Below are positions 7,506-16,397 of a stretch of 64,000 nucleotides of DNA, one piece after another (the stretch's first letter is position 1; each line of letters opens with the position of its first letter). This DNA comes from Echinicola rosea. Its GTDB lineage: Bacteria > Bacteroidota > Bacteroidia > Cytophagales > Cyclobacteriaceae. The DNA lies in assembly GCF_005281475.1 (NCBI RefSeq), contig NZ_CP040106.1, positions 873,501 through 937,500 on the forward strand, in the 5' to 3' direction. Below the pieces are notes generated by a model. It had not been told where the DNA came from and searched no databases. It saw only the letters and a program-made list of their open reading frames with translations. A program made the position numbers and the translations under genes.

Positions 7506-9191
7506 ATGTTGCAAGACATAGACCTATTTTATGTATCCCTTTCATTGGTGCCTGCACTATTCAACATAGCCATATTTTGCTATATCTTTTGGATATACCC
7601 CAGTACCCGAGAAACCAATATTTTCCTTTTATTTTTGGTCTCTTTGATTGTTTGGCAAATCCAAGACACCTTAATGAGGTTTAATGTTGATCACGAAACA
7701 GCATGTCACATTTCACGCTCATTGGATTTTGGATGGATGTTCTTAGGTGCATTGATACTCCATTTTATCTGTTTTTATATCGACCACTCCGTCATCAAAA
7801 ACCGCTCCTTCCTCATTATTATTTATGGTATTTCGGGAATACTCTACATTTGCTATTTGGCCAATCTGGACGAAGTAGTCCTTAGCTATGATGAAAACTG
7901 GGGATACATCACCGGAATCCGTCCAGGTTCTTATGATCTGCTGAGCCGTGCCTGGGTTGCGCTATTGGCCTTGGCCAGCCTGGGCATATTGATAAGGGAG
8001 TATTTTAACAAGGAAAACTCGCCTATTATGCGAAAACAAATCTTGGTATTGTTCTTAGGCACATTTTTACCTGTTCTTCAAGGAGTGATTACCCAAGTCT
8101 ATTTTTCCGCTATGGGCAAGGCCGATATACCGGTAACCTCTACTAGCCTTACCTGTTTTTCCTTCGCCTCCGTTATAGCACTCCGGAAATTCAAAATGTT
8201 TGACGTATCATCTTCAATCGCCTCTGGCAAGATCGTACGACAGATCGAAAATGGCGTAATCGCCCTATCTCCTGAACACAAAATTGTTTACCTCAACCCT
8301 AGCGCCTGTAAATTATTCGGAGTGGACATGCATAACGGGGACTTCGGCACACTAAAGGCTTTATTTTCTACAGAATCAGATTATAAAAACTTCTTAAATG
8401 ATCTTGGGTTACAACTGAGCAAAAGAAAAATGGAAAGCTGCAGCACCAAACTGATTTCCAAAAACGGCAAGCCACTACAAATACTATTTACTGCAAGTGC
8501 ATTTGACTACGGAATAGGCAAGAAAGGCTCCCTTGTTATCTTTAATGACATTACCGAACTAAAGGAAGCCAATCACGTCATCCAACTGGTCAACAAACGC
8601 TACGACTTTATCACCAGAGCCTCTGAAGAAGCTGTTTGGGAGTGGTCTTTCAAGGACCAAACAATCTTTTGGAACGAAAACTACGAAGGGCTATTTGGCC
8701 ATAAAGCACCTCTTGGCAAAACCCCTATCCAGCATTGGGCAAACCATTTGCACCCGGAGGACAAAGACCATGTATTGGGCAAAATAAAAAAGCATGTTTC
8801 CCAAAAACTGGAAACGCGCTGGGAAGAAAGGTACCGTTTCCGCAAAAGTGACGGCACATATGCAAATGTATTTGATAAAGGGTTCATCATCTATGACGAA
8901 CATGGAGAAGCCATTAAAATGGTCGGCACGATGCAAGACCTCTCCAAAATCAAAGCATATATAGATCAAATCGAGCGCCAAAACCAAGAGTTTTCTGAAA
9001 TTACCTGGATGCAATCCCACGAAGTAAGGGCTCCATTATCCCGGCTGATGGGGATGGTTGATTACCTTAAAGAATACGGATTCGATGAAGATGCAGACAA
9101 ACAGTTTTTGGATGAAATGGCAGCATCATGCAAGGAATTGGATCATATAGTACACCGCATCATCGACAGGGCCCAGAAAGTAAGAAATTGA
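7506..9191 (+). CDS. Seven-TM, double-PAS sensor with HisKA phosphoacceptor but no ATPase domain
   Basis: 561 residues. The first 215 residues hold about seven hydrophobic segments in the pattern of the histidine-kinase N-terminal 7TM region. A PAS domain follows (about 235-350, GVIALSPEHKIVYLNPSACKLFG), then a second PAS/PAC domain (about 365-490, AVWEWSFKDQTIFWNENYEGLFG ... GTYANVFDKG). The C-terminus is a HisKA-like helix pair with His505 in MQSHEVRAPLSRL, and translation stops at residue 561 shortly after the second helix. The HATPase_c domain with its N, G1 and G2 boxes is absent; the 26 bp before the next gene cannot hold it. It may receive phosphate from a partner kinase or act as a non-catalytic sensor. 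No response regulator adjoins it. The ATG at 7506 places the first helix correctly. Confidence 0.85.
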   Translation: MLQDIDLFYVSLSLVPALFNIAIFCYIFWIYPSTRETNIFLLFLVSLIVWQIQDTLMRFNVDHETACHISRSLDFGWMFLGALILHFICFYIDHSVIKNRSFLIIIYGISGILYICYLANLDEVVLSYDENWGYITGIRPGSYDLLSRAWVALLALASLGILIREYFNKENSPIMRKQILVLFLGTFLPVLQGVITQVYFSAMGKADIPVTSTSLTCFSFASVIALRKFKMFDVSSSIASGKIVRQIENGVIALSPEHKIVYLNPSACKLFGVDMHNGDFGTLKALFSTESDYKNFLNDLGLQLSKRKMESCSTKLISKNGKPLQILFTASAFDYGIGKKGSLVIFNDITELKEANHVIQLVNKRYDFITRASEEAVWEWSFKDQTIFWNENYEGLFGHKAPLGKTPIQHWANHLHPEDKDHVLGKIKKHVSQKLETRWEERYRFRKSDGTYANVFDKGFIIYDEHGEAIKMVGTMQDLSKIKAYIDQIERQNQEFSEITWMQSHEVRAPLSRLMGMVDYLKEYGFDEDADKQFLDEMAASCKELDHIVHRIIDRAQKVRN

Positions 9192-9217
9192 AAATCCTTT
9201 TCTAAAAGCCACGGTGC

Positions 9218-10195
9218 TCAATCCTCACCCTGACCTTTGATCTTTTCATCAGTAGAGTCCATCAAAAAACGGATATTTCTTCTGAGGCCGGACAGCTTCG
9301 TCCGCTTAACGGCAGATTTCTGAAATACTTTGCTAAAGGTCTCTTGCGTAATCTCCTCCCAATCGCGCCTGGTCATTTCCGGAATTTCCGGATGCGGCCG
9401 GAATTCGGGCTCTTCATGGGGCCTGGCAAAACGGTTCCAGGGACACACATCCTGGCAAATGTCACAACCAAACATCCAGTTGTCAAATTTACCCTTCATC
9501 GAAGAGGGCAGTTCATCTTTCAGCTCAATGGTAAAATACGAAATACACCGGCTTCCGTCCACCACTCCTGGCTGGACAATGGCATCCGTGGGACAAGCGT
9601 CTATGCACCGCGTACAACTGCCACAATAATCCTTGGTAACGGGATCATCAGATGTAGCCTCAAGATCAATGATCAGTTCAGCAATAAAAAAGTAACTCCC
9701 CATGTTTCGGTTGAGCAGCAAGCTGTTTTTGCCCCTCCAGCCCAATCCTGCTTTCTCAGCCCACTGACGCTCCATGACAGGTGCAGAATCCACAAAAGCC
9801 CTGCCTTCCACATCGCCCACTTCCTCCTTTAGCCGATGCAGGTATTCCTTCAGTTTATCTTTGATGACAAAGTGATAATCCTTACCATAAGCGTACTTGG
9901 CGATTTTATAATCCTTCTCGCCTTCGGGCAATTTATTATCGGGATAGTAATTATATATAAGGCTAACCACGGAATTGGCTCCCTCCACCAGCTTGGTAGG
10001 ATCCAGCCTTTTGTCAAAATAATTGGCCATATAGGCCATTTTTCCTTGATAATGGTTTGCCAACCATGCTTCCAACTTAGGCGCCTCATCTTCCAAAAAT
10101 CCTGCTTTTGCAATCCCACAAAAATCAAAACCCAACGATCGTGCGAGTCGCTTGATGATTGCCGCATGTTTATCTTCTTGAATCTTTGCTGCCAT
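9218..10195 (-). CDS. queG: Epoxyqueuosine reductase QueG
   Basis: 325 residues from the ATG at 10195; a GTG two codons earlier is possible. It performs the last step of queuosine synthesis, reducing epoxyqueuosine in the wobble position of tRNAs with GUN anticodons, using a cobalamin cofactor and two [4Fe-4S] clusters. Cluster cysteines are seen as [12 protein letters not shown] (Cys191, 194, 197, 201) and CDICQDVCP (Cys244, 247, 251), with Cys217 between. The catalytic acid is likely Asp136 in [11 protein letters not shown]. The N-terminal [11 protein letters not shown] is characteristic. Length is normal. It is followed 40 bp upstream by ruvB on the same strand, so the two may be co-transcribed. 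Cytoplasmic. Confidence 0.95.
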   Translation of the reverse strand: MAAKIQEDKHAAIIKRLARSLGFDFCGIAKAGFLEDEAPKLEAWLANHYQGKMAYMANYFDKRLDPTKLVEGANSVVSLIYNYYPDNKLPEGEKDYKIAKYAYGKDYHFVIKDKLKEYLHRLKEEVGDVEGRAFVDSAPVMERQWAEKAGLGWRGKNSLLLNRNMGSYFFIAELIIDLEATSDDPVTKDYCGSCTRCIDACPTDAIVQPGVVDGSRCISYFTIELKDELPSSMKGKFDNWMFGCDICQDVCPWNRFARPHEEPEFRPHPEIPEMTRRDWEEITQETFSKVFQKSAVKRTKLSGLRRNIRFLMDSTDEKIKGQGED

Positions 10196-10241
10196 TACCA
10201 CTGCTCCATTTTATCCCAGCCAAAAAACCACCCCCAAAACG

Positions 10242-11279
10242 TTATTCCCCAAAGAGGCTACCGCTTTGACCGCCAAAATGAGGGCGGATATTAAGATGCT
10301 TATAAGCCAATTCCGTGGCAATTCTCCCCCTGGAGGTCCTTTTCAAGTAACCTTCCTGGATCAAAAAGGGTTCATAAACCTCCTCAATGGTTTCTCCTTC
10401 TTCTCCACATGCCGTGGCGATGGTCGATATCCCAACTGGCCCTCCTTTAAATTTCTCAATTATGGTGGTAAGGATTCGGTTATCCATTTCATCAAGGCCA
10501 TTTTCATCCACATCCAAGGCATCCAAGGCCACTTTGGCGATCTCGAGGGTGATGGTACCATTTCCTTTGATATCTGCAAAATCGCGGGTCCGTCGTAAGA
10601 GCGTATTGGCAATCCTAGGCGTGCCTCGGCTGCGACGGGCAAGCTCATAGGCCGCCACTTCGTCAATAGGCGCTCCCAAAATATGGGCAGACCGCATAAC
10701 TATGGTGGTCAGCAGTTTGGAATCGTAATATTCCAACCGCGCATTGATCCCAAATCGCGCACGTAAGGGTGAAGTAAGCAGGCCTGATCTGGTCGTGGCC
10801 CCAATGAGGGTAAAGGGATTTAAGGAAATCTGCACCGAGCGGGCATTGGGCCCTGAATCCAGCATGATGTCTATCCGAAAATCTTCCATGGCCGAATAAA
10901 GGTACTCCTCCACAATGGAATTGAGTCGGTGGATTTCATCAATGAACAGCACATCACCCTCGTCCAGGTTAGTCAGTAGTCCTGCCAAATCGGATGGCTT
11001 ATCCAATACGGGACCTGAAGTAATCTTCAAACTGGAATCCAGCTCATTGGCAATAATATGGCTCAGGGTGGTCTTCCCCAGGCCGGGAGGACCGTGTAAA
11101 AGTACATGATCCAGGGACTCCCCGCGTTTTTTTGCAGCCATCACAAAAATCTGGATGTTGTCCACGATCTTTTGCTGCCCGGTAAAGTCATCAAAACTCA
11201 ACGGTCGCAAGGCTTTTTCAAAGTCCTTGTCTGTCTGGCTCATGTGCTCATCATCACCCTTAAGATAGTCTTCTCTCAT
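10242..11279 (-). CDS. ruvB: Holliday junction branch migration ATPase RuvB
   Basis: 345 residues. RuvB forms the hexameric motor that, with RuvA, drives branch migration of Holliday junctions in recombinational repair. Visible are Walker [10 protein letters not shown] (about 63-71), Walker [13 protein letters not shown], sensor 1 [20 protein letters not shown] and the C-terminal winged helix ending [15 protein letters not shown]. The start at 11279 is preferred over an in-frame ATG 42 bp upstream because AGGAGG lies at 11291-11296 and a -7-like element lies at 11300-11307, which would place transcription start downstream of the longer candidate. queG follows it on the same strand. The gene is divergent from rpsU. 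Confidence 0.96.
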   Translation of the reverse strand: MREDYLKGDDEHMSQTDKDFEKALRPLSFDDFTGQQKIVDNIQIFVMAAKKRGESLDHVLLHGPPGLGKTTLSHIIANELDSSLKITSGPVLDKPSDLAGLLTNLDEGDVLFIDEIHRLNSIVEEYLYSAMEDFRIDIMLDSGPNARSVQISLNPFTLIGATTRSGLLTSPLRARFGINARLEYYDSKLLTTIVMRSAHILGAPIDEVAAYELARRSRGTPRIANTLLRRTRDFADIKGNGTITLEIAKVALDALDVDENGLDEMDNRILTTIIEKFKGGPVGISTIATACGEEGETIEEVYEPFLIQEGYLKRTSRGRIATELAYKHLNIRPHFGGQSGSLFGE

Positions 11280-11299
11280 ATTTACTGGTTCCTCCTCTA

Positions 11300-11307
11300 C
11301 AAATATA
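11300..11307 (-). promoter_or_regulatory. Candidate -7 element for ruvB
   Basis: Read on the minus strand the bases are TATATTTG, an exact match to the TAnnTTTG -7 pattern of Bacteroidota. Transcription would begin about 15 bases before the ruvB ATG, giving a very short leader that contains AGGAGG. No clear -33 partner was found. Confidence 0.4.
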
Positions 11308-11435
11308 GGAAATGTTTGCATCCTCTAGGCATAAGTGGAACCTCGGAATGGCCAACTCCAACCAGCTACTGGCACCTATTGGTGACGAAAAGCAATAATT
11401 CTTGATGGATTATAGGTTTTCCAAATTCATCTTTC

Positions 11436-11457
11436 TACCTTTGCAGCCGAAAGGAGG
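11436..11457 (+). promoter_or_regulatory. rpsU -7 element and strong Shine-Dalgarno
   Basis: TACCTTTG at 11436-11443 matches the TAnnTTTG -7 pattern. AAGGAGG at 11451-11457 lies 8 bases before the rpsU ATG at 11466 and is a near-full complement to the 16S anti-Shine-Dalgarno. Bacteroidota mRNAs generally lack such sites, and the anti-Shine-Dalgarno is known to be held by bS21 with bS6 and bS18 in ribosomes of this phylum. A strong site before the bS21 gene itself therefore fits translational autoregulation. Confidence 0.65.
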
Positions 11458-11465
11458 TGTTATAT

Positions 11466-11660
11466 ATGATCGTAGTAAACGTAAAAGAGAACGAATCAAT
11501 CGAAAAAGCGCTAAAGCGTTTTAAGAAGAAATTTGACAGAACCGGAGCAATCCGTGAACTGAGATCTCGTCAGCATTTTGAAAAGCCTTCTGTAAAAAGA
11601 AGAACAGAAGTGATCAAAGCTTCTTACAAACAACGACTGAGAGACGAAGAAGGTAAATAA
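11466..11660 (+). CDS. rpsU: 30S ribosomal protein bS21
   Basis: 64 residues starting MIVVNVKENESIEKALKRF, rich in Lys and Arg, with the typical ending YKQRLRDEEGK. bS21 binds the platform of the small subunit near the 3' end of 16S rRNA. An ATG-less extension of three codons upstream (from 11457) overlaps the ribosome binding site and is rejected. Downstream are a Xer recombinase (54 bp) and hpf, an order common in this phylum that likely forms one transcription unit ending at the terminator at 12969-12999. Confidence 0.96.
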   Translation: MIVVNVKENESIEKALKRFKKKFDRTGAIRELRSRQHFEKPSVKRRTEVIKASYKQRLRDEEGK

Positions 11661-11714
11661 TTAATTTTCCTTCCTGAAAATAATTGAGCATATTGGTGTA
11701 AGAATTACATCGAT

Positions 11715-12599
11715 ATGCTCTTTTCTTTTATAAACTATCTTGAACACGAAAAACGGGCCAGCGCACACACGGTACTTGCCTATGAAAAAGACCTTGAACA
11801 GTTCAAGGAATTTTTAAAACTGTCCTTCAATACGGAAGACATCACCCAGGCCGGTCATGGTGAAATCAGGGCTTGGATCGTAGATTTGGTAGAGCAACAG
11901 CTTTCTGCCACTACCGTCAACAGAAAAATGGCGACATTAAGGTCATTTTATAAATTTTTGCTCCGGTCAGGAGAAATTTCCAAAGACCCCACTTATAAAT
12001 TAAGGGCCTTAAAAACCCCAAAGAAGCTTCCCGAATTTGTCCAGGAATCCACCATGGAGCAATTACTCAATGAAGTTACGTACGAAGCGGATTTCGAAGG
12101 ACAGCGTGATAAAATGGTCATGGAGTTTTTATACATGACTGGAGTCCGACTTTCAGAATTGATCGGATTAAGGTGGGCAGACATCAACCTATCGGATAAA
12201 ACGGTAAAAGTTTACGGAAAAAGAAAAAAACAACGAATAATACCATTAACAGACATACTTTTAGGAAATATTATTTTATACAAAAAAGAATTTAAAGAAA
12301 CATTTTCAAATGTAAACGAGAGTGATTATTTTATCGTTACTATTAGTAAAAAGCAAGCATACCCTATGATAATTTACCGGATAGTGAGGAAATATTTAGA
12401 CCTTTTTGCGCAGACGTCCAAGCGTAGTCCTCACCTTCTGAGACACACTTTTGCGACGCACCTGCTCAACAAAGGGGCTGACCTCAATGCGGTAAAGGAC
12501 TTGCTAGGACATGCCAACCTTGCGGCTACGCAGGTTTACACACATAATTCTATGGAAAAACTGAAGGCTGTGTTTGATCAAGCACATCCTAAAGCCTAA
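11715..12599 (+). CDS. xerC: XerC/XerD-family tyrosine recombinase
   Basis: 294 residues, the usual length for Xer proteins that resolve chromosome dimers at dif. The N-terminal SAM-like core-binding domain spans about 1-85 (YLEHEKRASAHTVLAYEKDL) and the catalytic domain about 105-290. Catalytic residues are all present: Arg145 (TGVRLSEL), Lys169 (VYGKRKKQR), His240 and Arg243 (HLLRHTFATHL), His266 (LLGHANLAATQ) and the nucleophile Tyr275 (QVYTH). It is embedded between rpsU and hpf, a housekeeping setting, which favours a chromosomal Xer role over a mobile-element integrase. XerC versus XerD was not settled from sequence alone. Confidence 0.9.
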   Translation: MLFSFINYLEHEKRASAHTVLAYEKDLEQFKEFLKLSFNTEDITQAGHGEIRAWIVDLVEQQLSATTVNRKMATLRSFYKFLLRSGEISKDPTYKLRALKTPKKLPEFVQESTMEQLLNEVTYEADFEGQRDKMVMEFLYMTGVRLSELIGLRWADINLSDKTVKVYGKRKKQRIIPLTDILLGNIILYKKEFKETFSNVNESDYFIVTISKKQAYPMIIYRIVRKYLDLFAQTSKRSPHLLRHTFATHLLNKGADLNAVKDLLGHANLAATQVYTHNSMEKLKAVFDQAHPKA

Positions 12600-12630
12600 A
12601 TAAAAGTTTAACTTTTAAAACGTTAATACT

Positions 12631-12936
12631 ATGAAATTACAAATGCATTCAATCCATTTCGACGCAGATCAAAAACTGATTGATTTTATCCAAAAAAAAG
12701 CTGACAAGCTGGATACGTTTTATGATCACATAATAGACGGTGAAGTATTTATGAGGCTCGACAAAAATGAGAACAATAAGAACAAGATCGTTGAAATCAA
12801 ATTGAATGTGCCCGGAAAGCAGTTGTTTGCCAAACATCAGACAGACAGCTTTGAGGGAGCTGCTGATGAGGCTATCGAGGGCCTCCGGAGACAGATCAAG
12901 AAGTTCAAGGAAAAAATGGTACTCGCACGACAATGA
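12631..12936 (+). CDS. hpf: Ribosome hibernation-promoting factor, short form
   Basis: 101 residues, matching the short HPF/RaiA family that binds between the 30S head and body and helps inactivate ribosomes in stationary phase. The pattern is IHFDADQKLIDFIQKKADKLDTFYDHI, then a basic beta hairpin (KNKIVEIKLNVPGKQLFAKH) and a helix beginning DSFEGAADEAIEGLRRQIKKFKEK. It lacks the C-terminal dimerisation domain of long HPF. Last gene of the rpsU-xer-hpf unit, with an intrinsic terminator 33 bp after the stop. Confidence 0.92.
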   Translation: MKLQMHSIHFDADQKLIDFIQKKADKLDTFYDHIIDGEVFMRLDKNENNKNKIVEIKLNVPGKQLFAKHQTDSFEGAADEAIEGLRRQIKKFKEKMVLARQ

Positions 12937-12968
12937 CAATATAACCCAATTCCAAATAATGCAATGAC

Positions 12969-12999
12969 AAACCCGCTCAAGTGAGCGGGTTTTGTTTTT
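12969..12999 (+). terminator. Intrinsic terminator after hpf
   Basis: An 11-bp perfect stem (AAACCCGCTCA / TGAGCGGGTTT) with a 2-base loop is followed by TGTTTTTTT. Confidence 0.9.
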
Positions 13000-13073
13000 T
13001 TAACGTAGCCATGATTTTTACTTAACGCACTTGTAATGAGAAGCTTTTACCTTTGGTACAGTAACATAAAGCG

Positions 13074-13790
13074 ATGAAAAAGAAATCTATACCGGACGTT
13101 TACCTTTTCTTTTATTTTTTGACTTTTATTATTGGCGGGATTGTTTTATTAAATGTGCCCAAAGGGGATTACGAGCTTTTTATTAATCGGCATCATTTTT
13201 TAATGGCCGATTTATTTTTTTCTATAATCACCCATATCGGGGACGGATTGATATTTTTGGCTGTATTTCCCATTTTACTTACGTACCGGCTCGCTCACGG
13301 CCTACTCTGTGTGTTTAACGCCGCCATCCATATGGTGCTTTCAGTGGTCCTTAAGCGGTTGGTTTTTGTCCATTCACCACGTCCGGCAGAATTTTTTAAG
13401 GACATCGACATCGTGCAGGTAGCTGGCGTACCCATGTATCACTGGCACTCCTTTCCTTCGGGCCATACTGCTACAGCCTTTGCCCTCACCACCATGCTGG
13501 CCATGCTCTACCCCAAGCGACATCGCCTACAGCTGGGATTCCTACTCGCAGCGGTACTGATTGGATTTAGCCGAGTTTACCTAATGCAACATTTTATTGC
13601 TGATGTACTGGCCGGCTCTGTATTGGGAGTGAGCTCGGCATTTGCCGCCAGGGCCATCGTGAGGATTTACTTTAAAGGAAAACCTTACAAAAAAGGCTTG
13701 CTCCGAAAGAAAAAAGTAGCGCTTTCTGAGCTAAAACCAGGCTATCAGCCGCTCCGAATCCGGATCAAGCCTTGGAAATGGCCCTTTTAG
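13074..13790 (+). CDS. PAP2-family membrane phosphatase
   Basis: 238 residues with about five to six membrane helices. PAP2 enzymes remove phosphate from lipid phosphates such as phosphatidate, phosphatidylglycerophosphate or undecaprenyl pyrophosphate at the membrane face. The three signature motifs are present: K94 with SPRP ending at residue 104, SFPSGHT with His131, and SRVYLMQHFIAD with Arg167, His173 and Asp177. The C-terminal 45 residues are basic and cytoplasmic (KGKPYKKGLLRKKKV). It stands alone after the hpf terminator. The substrate cannot be told from sequence; lipid A phosphatase and undecaprenyl pyrophosphatase are both possible. Confidence 0.88.
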   Translation: MKKKSIPDVYLFFYFLTFIIGGIVLLNVPKGDYELFINRHHFLMADLFFSIITHIGDGLIFLAVFPILLTYRLAHGLLCVFNAAIHMVLSVVLKRLVFVHSPRPAEFFKDIDIVQVAGVPMYHWHSFPSGHTATAFALTTMLAMLYPKRHRLQLGFLLAAVLIGFSRVYLMQHFIADVLAGSVLGVSSAFAARAIVRIYFKGKPYKKGLLRKKKVALSELKPGYQPLRIRIKPWKWPF

Positions 13791-13884
13791 CAAACCTGCT
13801 TATCACCAGCAATTGACGATCCATAGCGAGCACAGCTATCAACAAGTATATAGATTTTAAGCAACGAACATCCGTTAGCCTAAA

Positions 13885-14055
13885 AACCTCAGTTCGATTA
13901 TAAAATCGTCACTGCGAGGCTTAGAGGAAGATTTGAGGGGTGGAAGCCGTGGCAGCTCGCCGCGGCGAGTTGCCACACCCTTTTCCGACCCACATCCTCC
14001 TTAAAAGGGTTTGCAATGACGCTTTTTATACTAAAATTAAGTCGAGCTCAGGTTA
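13885..14055. repeat. 170-bp dispersed element, copy A
   Basis: Begins AACCTCAGTTCGATTATAAA and ends ATTAAGTCGAGCTCAGGTTA, so the ends are imperfect inverted repeats (AACCTnAGyTCGA). Closely similar copies lie at 48480-48648 and 50555-50728. The middle of this copy differs (GCAGCTCGCCGCGGCGAGTTGCC here versus a TCTCAGTATTTCG version in the others). No open frame is conserved. It looks like a MITE-like non-autonomous element. Confidence 0.8.
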
Positions 14056-14146
14056 AAAGCTAAGCTCTAACAGGCAGATAAGTGAATAATTTTAAAGTAG
14101 ATTCGGTCCACAACAGATAGGCCAATACATGTTTCAGGATCAATGC

Positions 14147-14300
14147 TGTTCAATTAAGGGCATATCCTCCTTTTTATATATCAAGGAACACCTTTTTTGA
14201 TTGACTTTGGCCACGTAAACCTAATCACCTTGGTGGCTTTACCCTTTTCCATTTTTTCCTTGAAAGCCTTCGGGGCAGGCTAATGATGAAAAAAGAAATA
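14147..14300. repeat. Partial, diverged copy of the left part of the large dispersed element
   Basis: Matches the left portion of 47819-48880: shared phrases are TTTTTTGATTGACTTTGGC, GAAAGCCTTCGGGGCAGGCT and TGATGAAAAAAGAAA. A decayed end (CTGTTCAATTAAGG) near 14147 resembles the terminal repeat CCGTTTAGTTAAGG. The rest of the element is missing; the susD terminator follows directly. Confidence 0.6.
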
Positions 14301-14340
14301 AAAAAACCTCCCCGATCACCGGGATACCGGCTCGGGAAGG
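14301..14340 (-). terminator. Intrinsic terminator after susD-like gene
   Basis: On the minus strand CCTTCCCG ... CGGGGAGG pairs over 8 bp (one G-U) and is followed by a run of seven T. It closes the SusC/SusD unit. Confidence 0.8.
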
Positions 14341-14369
14341 CTTTCGTTATCATTAAACCATTTAAATTT

Positions 14370-16367
14370 CTACTCGGCAAGCGGGTCGAAGGTGCCATCG
14401 CCGCTAAAGCTATTCCAGCCCACAGTTTGCTCTAGGTATGGTGAAGAGCTCAAAACATCTTCATTTAATCCTATGAAATAATACTCCGGATACCAGTGAA
14501 ATTCCCAATTGTTATTGGTTGGATCCAAATCATCTTTGATCTGTACCTCATAATAATTGTCATAGAGATAATCCAAATATTCCTCTTCTGTTTCTATACC
14601 ATCCGGGTATTCCTCCGGTGAACGGTCAATAATCGGAGCATTACCATCAGCATCAGCAATCATAGGGTCAGCATCCCCGCTGTATGAATTTCCAGCTTGG
14701 TCTTTGACCACCACATAAATACCCATTCTTCTCATTCCATTAATTGGTTCAAAACCCAACCTCTGGGTGTACCCAAATTCATCATCCATCAACAACCACC
14801 TTCTAAGGTCCCAGAATCTCCTTCCTTCAAAGGCAAATTCTATCTTACGCTCTTCTATTACTTTGGCAAATGCTTGGTCCTTGCTCAAGCCAGATCCCAA
14901 CCCGTAAGTTCCGTCAAGGTTTTCTACGCCTGCACGCTCCCTGATCTCCATGATGGCATTCAACCCTTCTTGGATATTGCCAATACCGATAGCAGACTCG
15001 GCAATATTCAAGACTACTTCTGCAAAACGAATCTCCATAATATCAGTTCCACTAAATGCAAAATTATCAGCACTTGAAGCATTTGGATTGGTAGACTTCT
15101 TCATATAAATACCACTGGAGTTTGCTCCATTAGTTTCTGTGGTTTTATTTGGTGTTTCATCACCTTCAGAATTATACCACCTATAGCTCCAATGTCTATA
15201 GTCACCATCTTCATCATAAGGCCATAGGGCTCCATTGAAGGCAAAGGTATGGTAAAACCTAGGATCTCTATTACGGTAGAAATGGTTGAGATCATATTCA
15301 TAGTTTGGTGACTCTGCGATCGGACGACCATCTGCCATAGGGAAAGAATTCACTAGTTGTATCGTCGGTTCCATCCTGCCATCACCTCCTAGGTTCCTTG
15401 GGCGGCAAGCTTTCTCCCAACCATTGTTTTTCTTTATTTGATCTGATGAGGTATCATTAAATCCATAGATCATTACTGCTTCAGGATTATCCACTTCTTC
15501 AAACCACATATTTCCCCATGCTTGACCATTTTCAAGATTTCCTTTTTTGTATAGTCCGAAGCCATTCCCTTCAAGGATACTCCTTGCCTCGATTGAAGCA
15601 TCATATGCCAATTGCCATCTGGATGGATCTTCATCTCTATTGAATAAAGGGCTGGCCCAAGTCACTAATACGCGGCTCTTGAAGGCCGCTGCAGCTCCGC
15701 TGGTAATCCTGCCCCAGTCATCACCAGTCCATCTGCCAGGCAATAATTCTATTGCCATATCCAAATCAGCCACAATCTGATCAATACATGCTTTTGTACT
15801 GCTTCTTGGAACTTGGGTTTCTTCCGCATCGGCAATAATTGGATTTTGAGGTTCCAATACTAAAGGCACTCCTCCATACAGCTTGACCAAATCAAAATAC
15901 TGCCAAGCCCTCCAAAAGTACATTTGACCCTTAAGTTCATTTCTTAGCTCCTCTGGAAGTCCGTGCTGGTCAATTTCTGACAAAAAGAGATTAATCTCCT
16001 TCATACGGGTCCAGGTATTGTTCCTAATACTGGTGCCCATGCGCTCTCCAAAATATTCCAAGGCATGATCCTCGGTAAAGGAAATTTGGGAATACTCTTG
16101 ATTTAATGCACTTCGACCAGGCATCTCATCGGTGTTTTTTGAAAATTCGAATCCTCCAAAAAGATCCCAGATCAGATTCCGCCCATTATCTCCTGGTGAA
16201 AACAAATAGTAAACATAATCTACGTAAGCTTGAGCCATGTGAGGATCTTGAAAGACCTCTTCATTTACTCCAGTCAAATCCTGCTTTTCCTCTAAGAAAT
16301 CATCATTGCAACTGGCCAACACCATTATACTTAGTGCAAAGCCCCATATATAATTCATTTTCTTCAT
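14370..16367 (-). CDS. SusD/RagB-family glycan-binding lipoprotein
   Basis: 665 residues with a lipoprotein signal (IMVLASC, lipidated Cys20). SusD proteins sit on the outer face of the outer membrane as the lid of a SusC channel and capture oligosaccharides. The helical TPR-rich N-terminal half shows the family pattern AQAYVDYVYYLF ... FWRAWQYFDLVKLYGGVPLVLEP (around residue 150), and the C-terminal part has EIRFAEVVLNIAESAIG and ERKIEFAFEGRRFWDLRRW. It lies 30 bp after the SusC gene and ends the unit. The linked GH28 and PL10 enzymes suggest galacturonan oligomers as ligand (inference). Confidence 0.95.
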   Translation of the reverse strand: MKKMNYIWGFALSIMVLASCNDDFLEEKQDLTGVNEEVFQDPHMAQAYVDYVYYLFSPGDNGRNLIWDLFGGFEFSKNTDEMPGRSALNQEYSQISFTEDHALEYFGERMGTSIRNNTWTRMKEINLFLSEIDQHGLPEELRNELKGQMYFWRAWQYFDLVKLYGGVPLVLEPQNPIIADAEETQVPRSSTKACIDQIVADLDMAIELLPGRWTGDDWGRITSGAAAAFKSRVLVTWASPLFNRDEDPSRWQLAYDASIEARSILEGNGFGLYKKGNLENGQAWGNMWFEEVDNPEAVMIYGFNDTSSDQIKKNNGWEKACRPRNLGGDGRMEPTIQLVNSFPMADGRPIAESPNYEYDLNHFYRNRDPRFYHTFAFNGALWPYDEDGDYRHWSYRWYNSEGDETPNKTTETNGANSSGIYMKKSTNPNASSADNFAFSGTDIMEIRFAEVVLNIAESAIGIGNIQEGLNAIMEIRERAGVENLDGTYGLGSGLSKDQAFAKVIEERKIEFAFEGRRFWDLRRWLLMDDEFGYTQRLGFEPINGMRRMGIYVVVKDQAGNSYSGDADPMIADADGNAPIIDRSPEEYPDGIETEEEYLDYLYDNYYEVQIKDDLDPTNNNWEFHWYPEYYFIGLNEDVLSSSPYLEQTVGWNSFSGDGTFDPLAE

Positions 16368-16397
16368 TGCTCTTTAAATTTTGGGTTGTTAATAAAA

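Noticed and set aside
7460..7684. Earlier start for a protein at 7460 in another frame
   Set aside because: It is a different frame from the sensor gene, which has its own ATG at 7506 and a full 7TM pattern.
12937..13073. Possible tRNA genes after hpf, where this phylum often has them
   Set aside because: Only a hairpin terminator is present; no cloverleaf arms or T-loop sequence were found here or elsewhere in the window.
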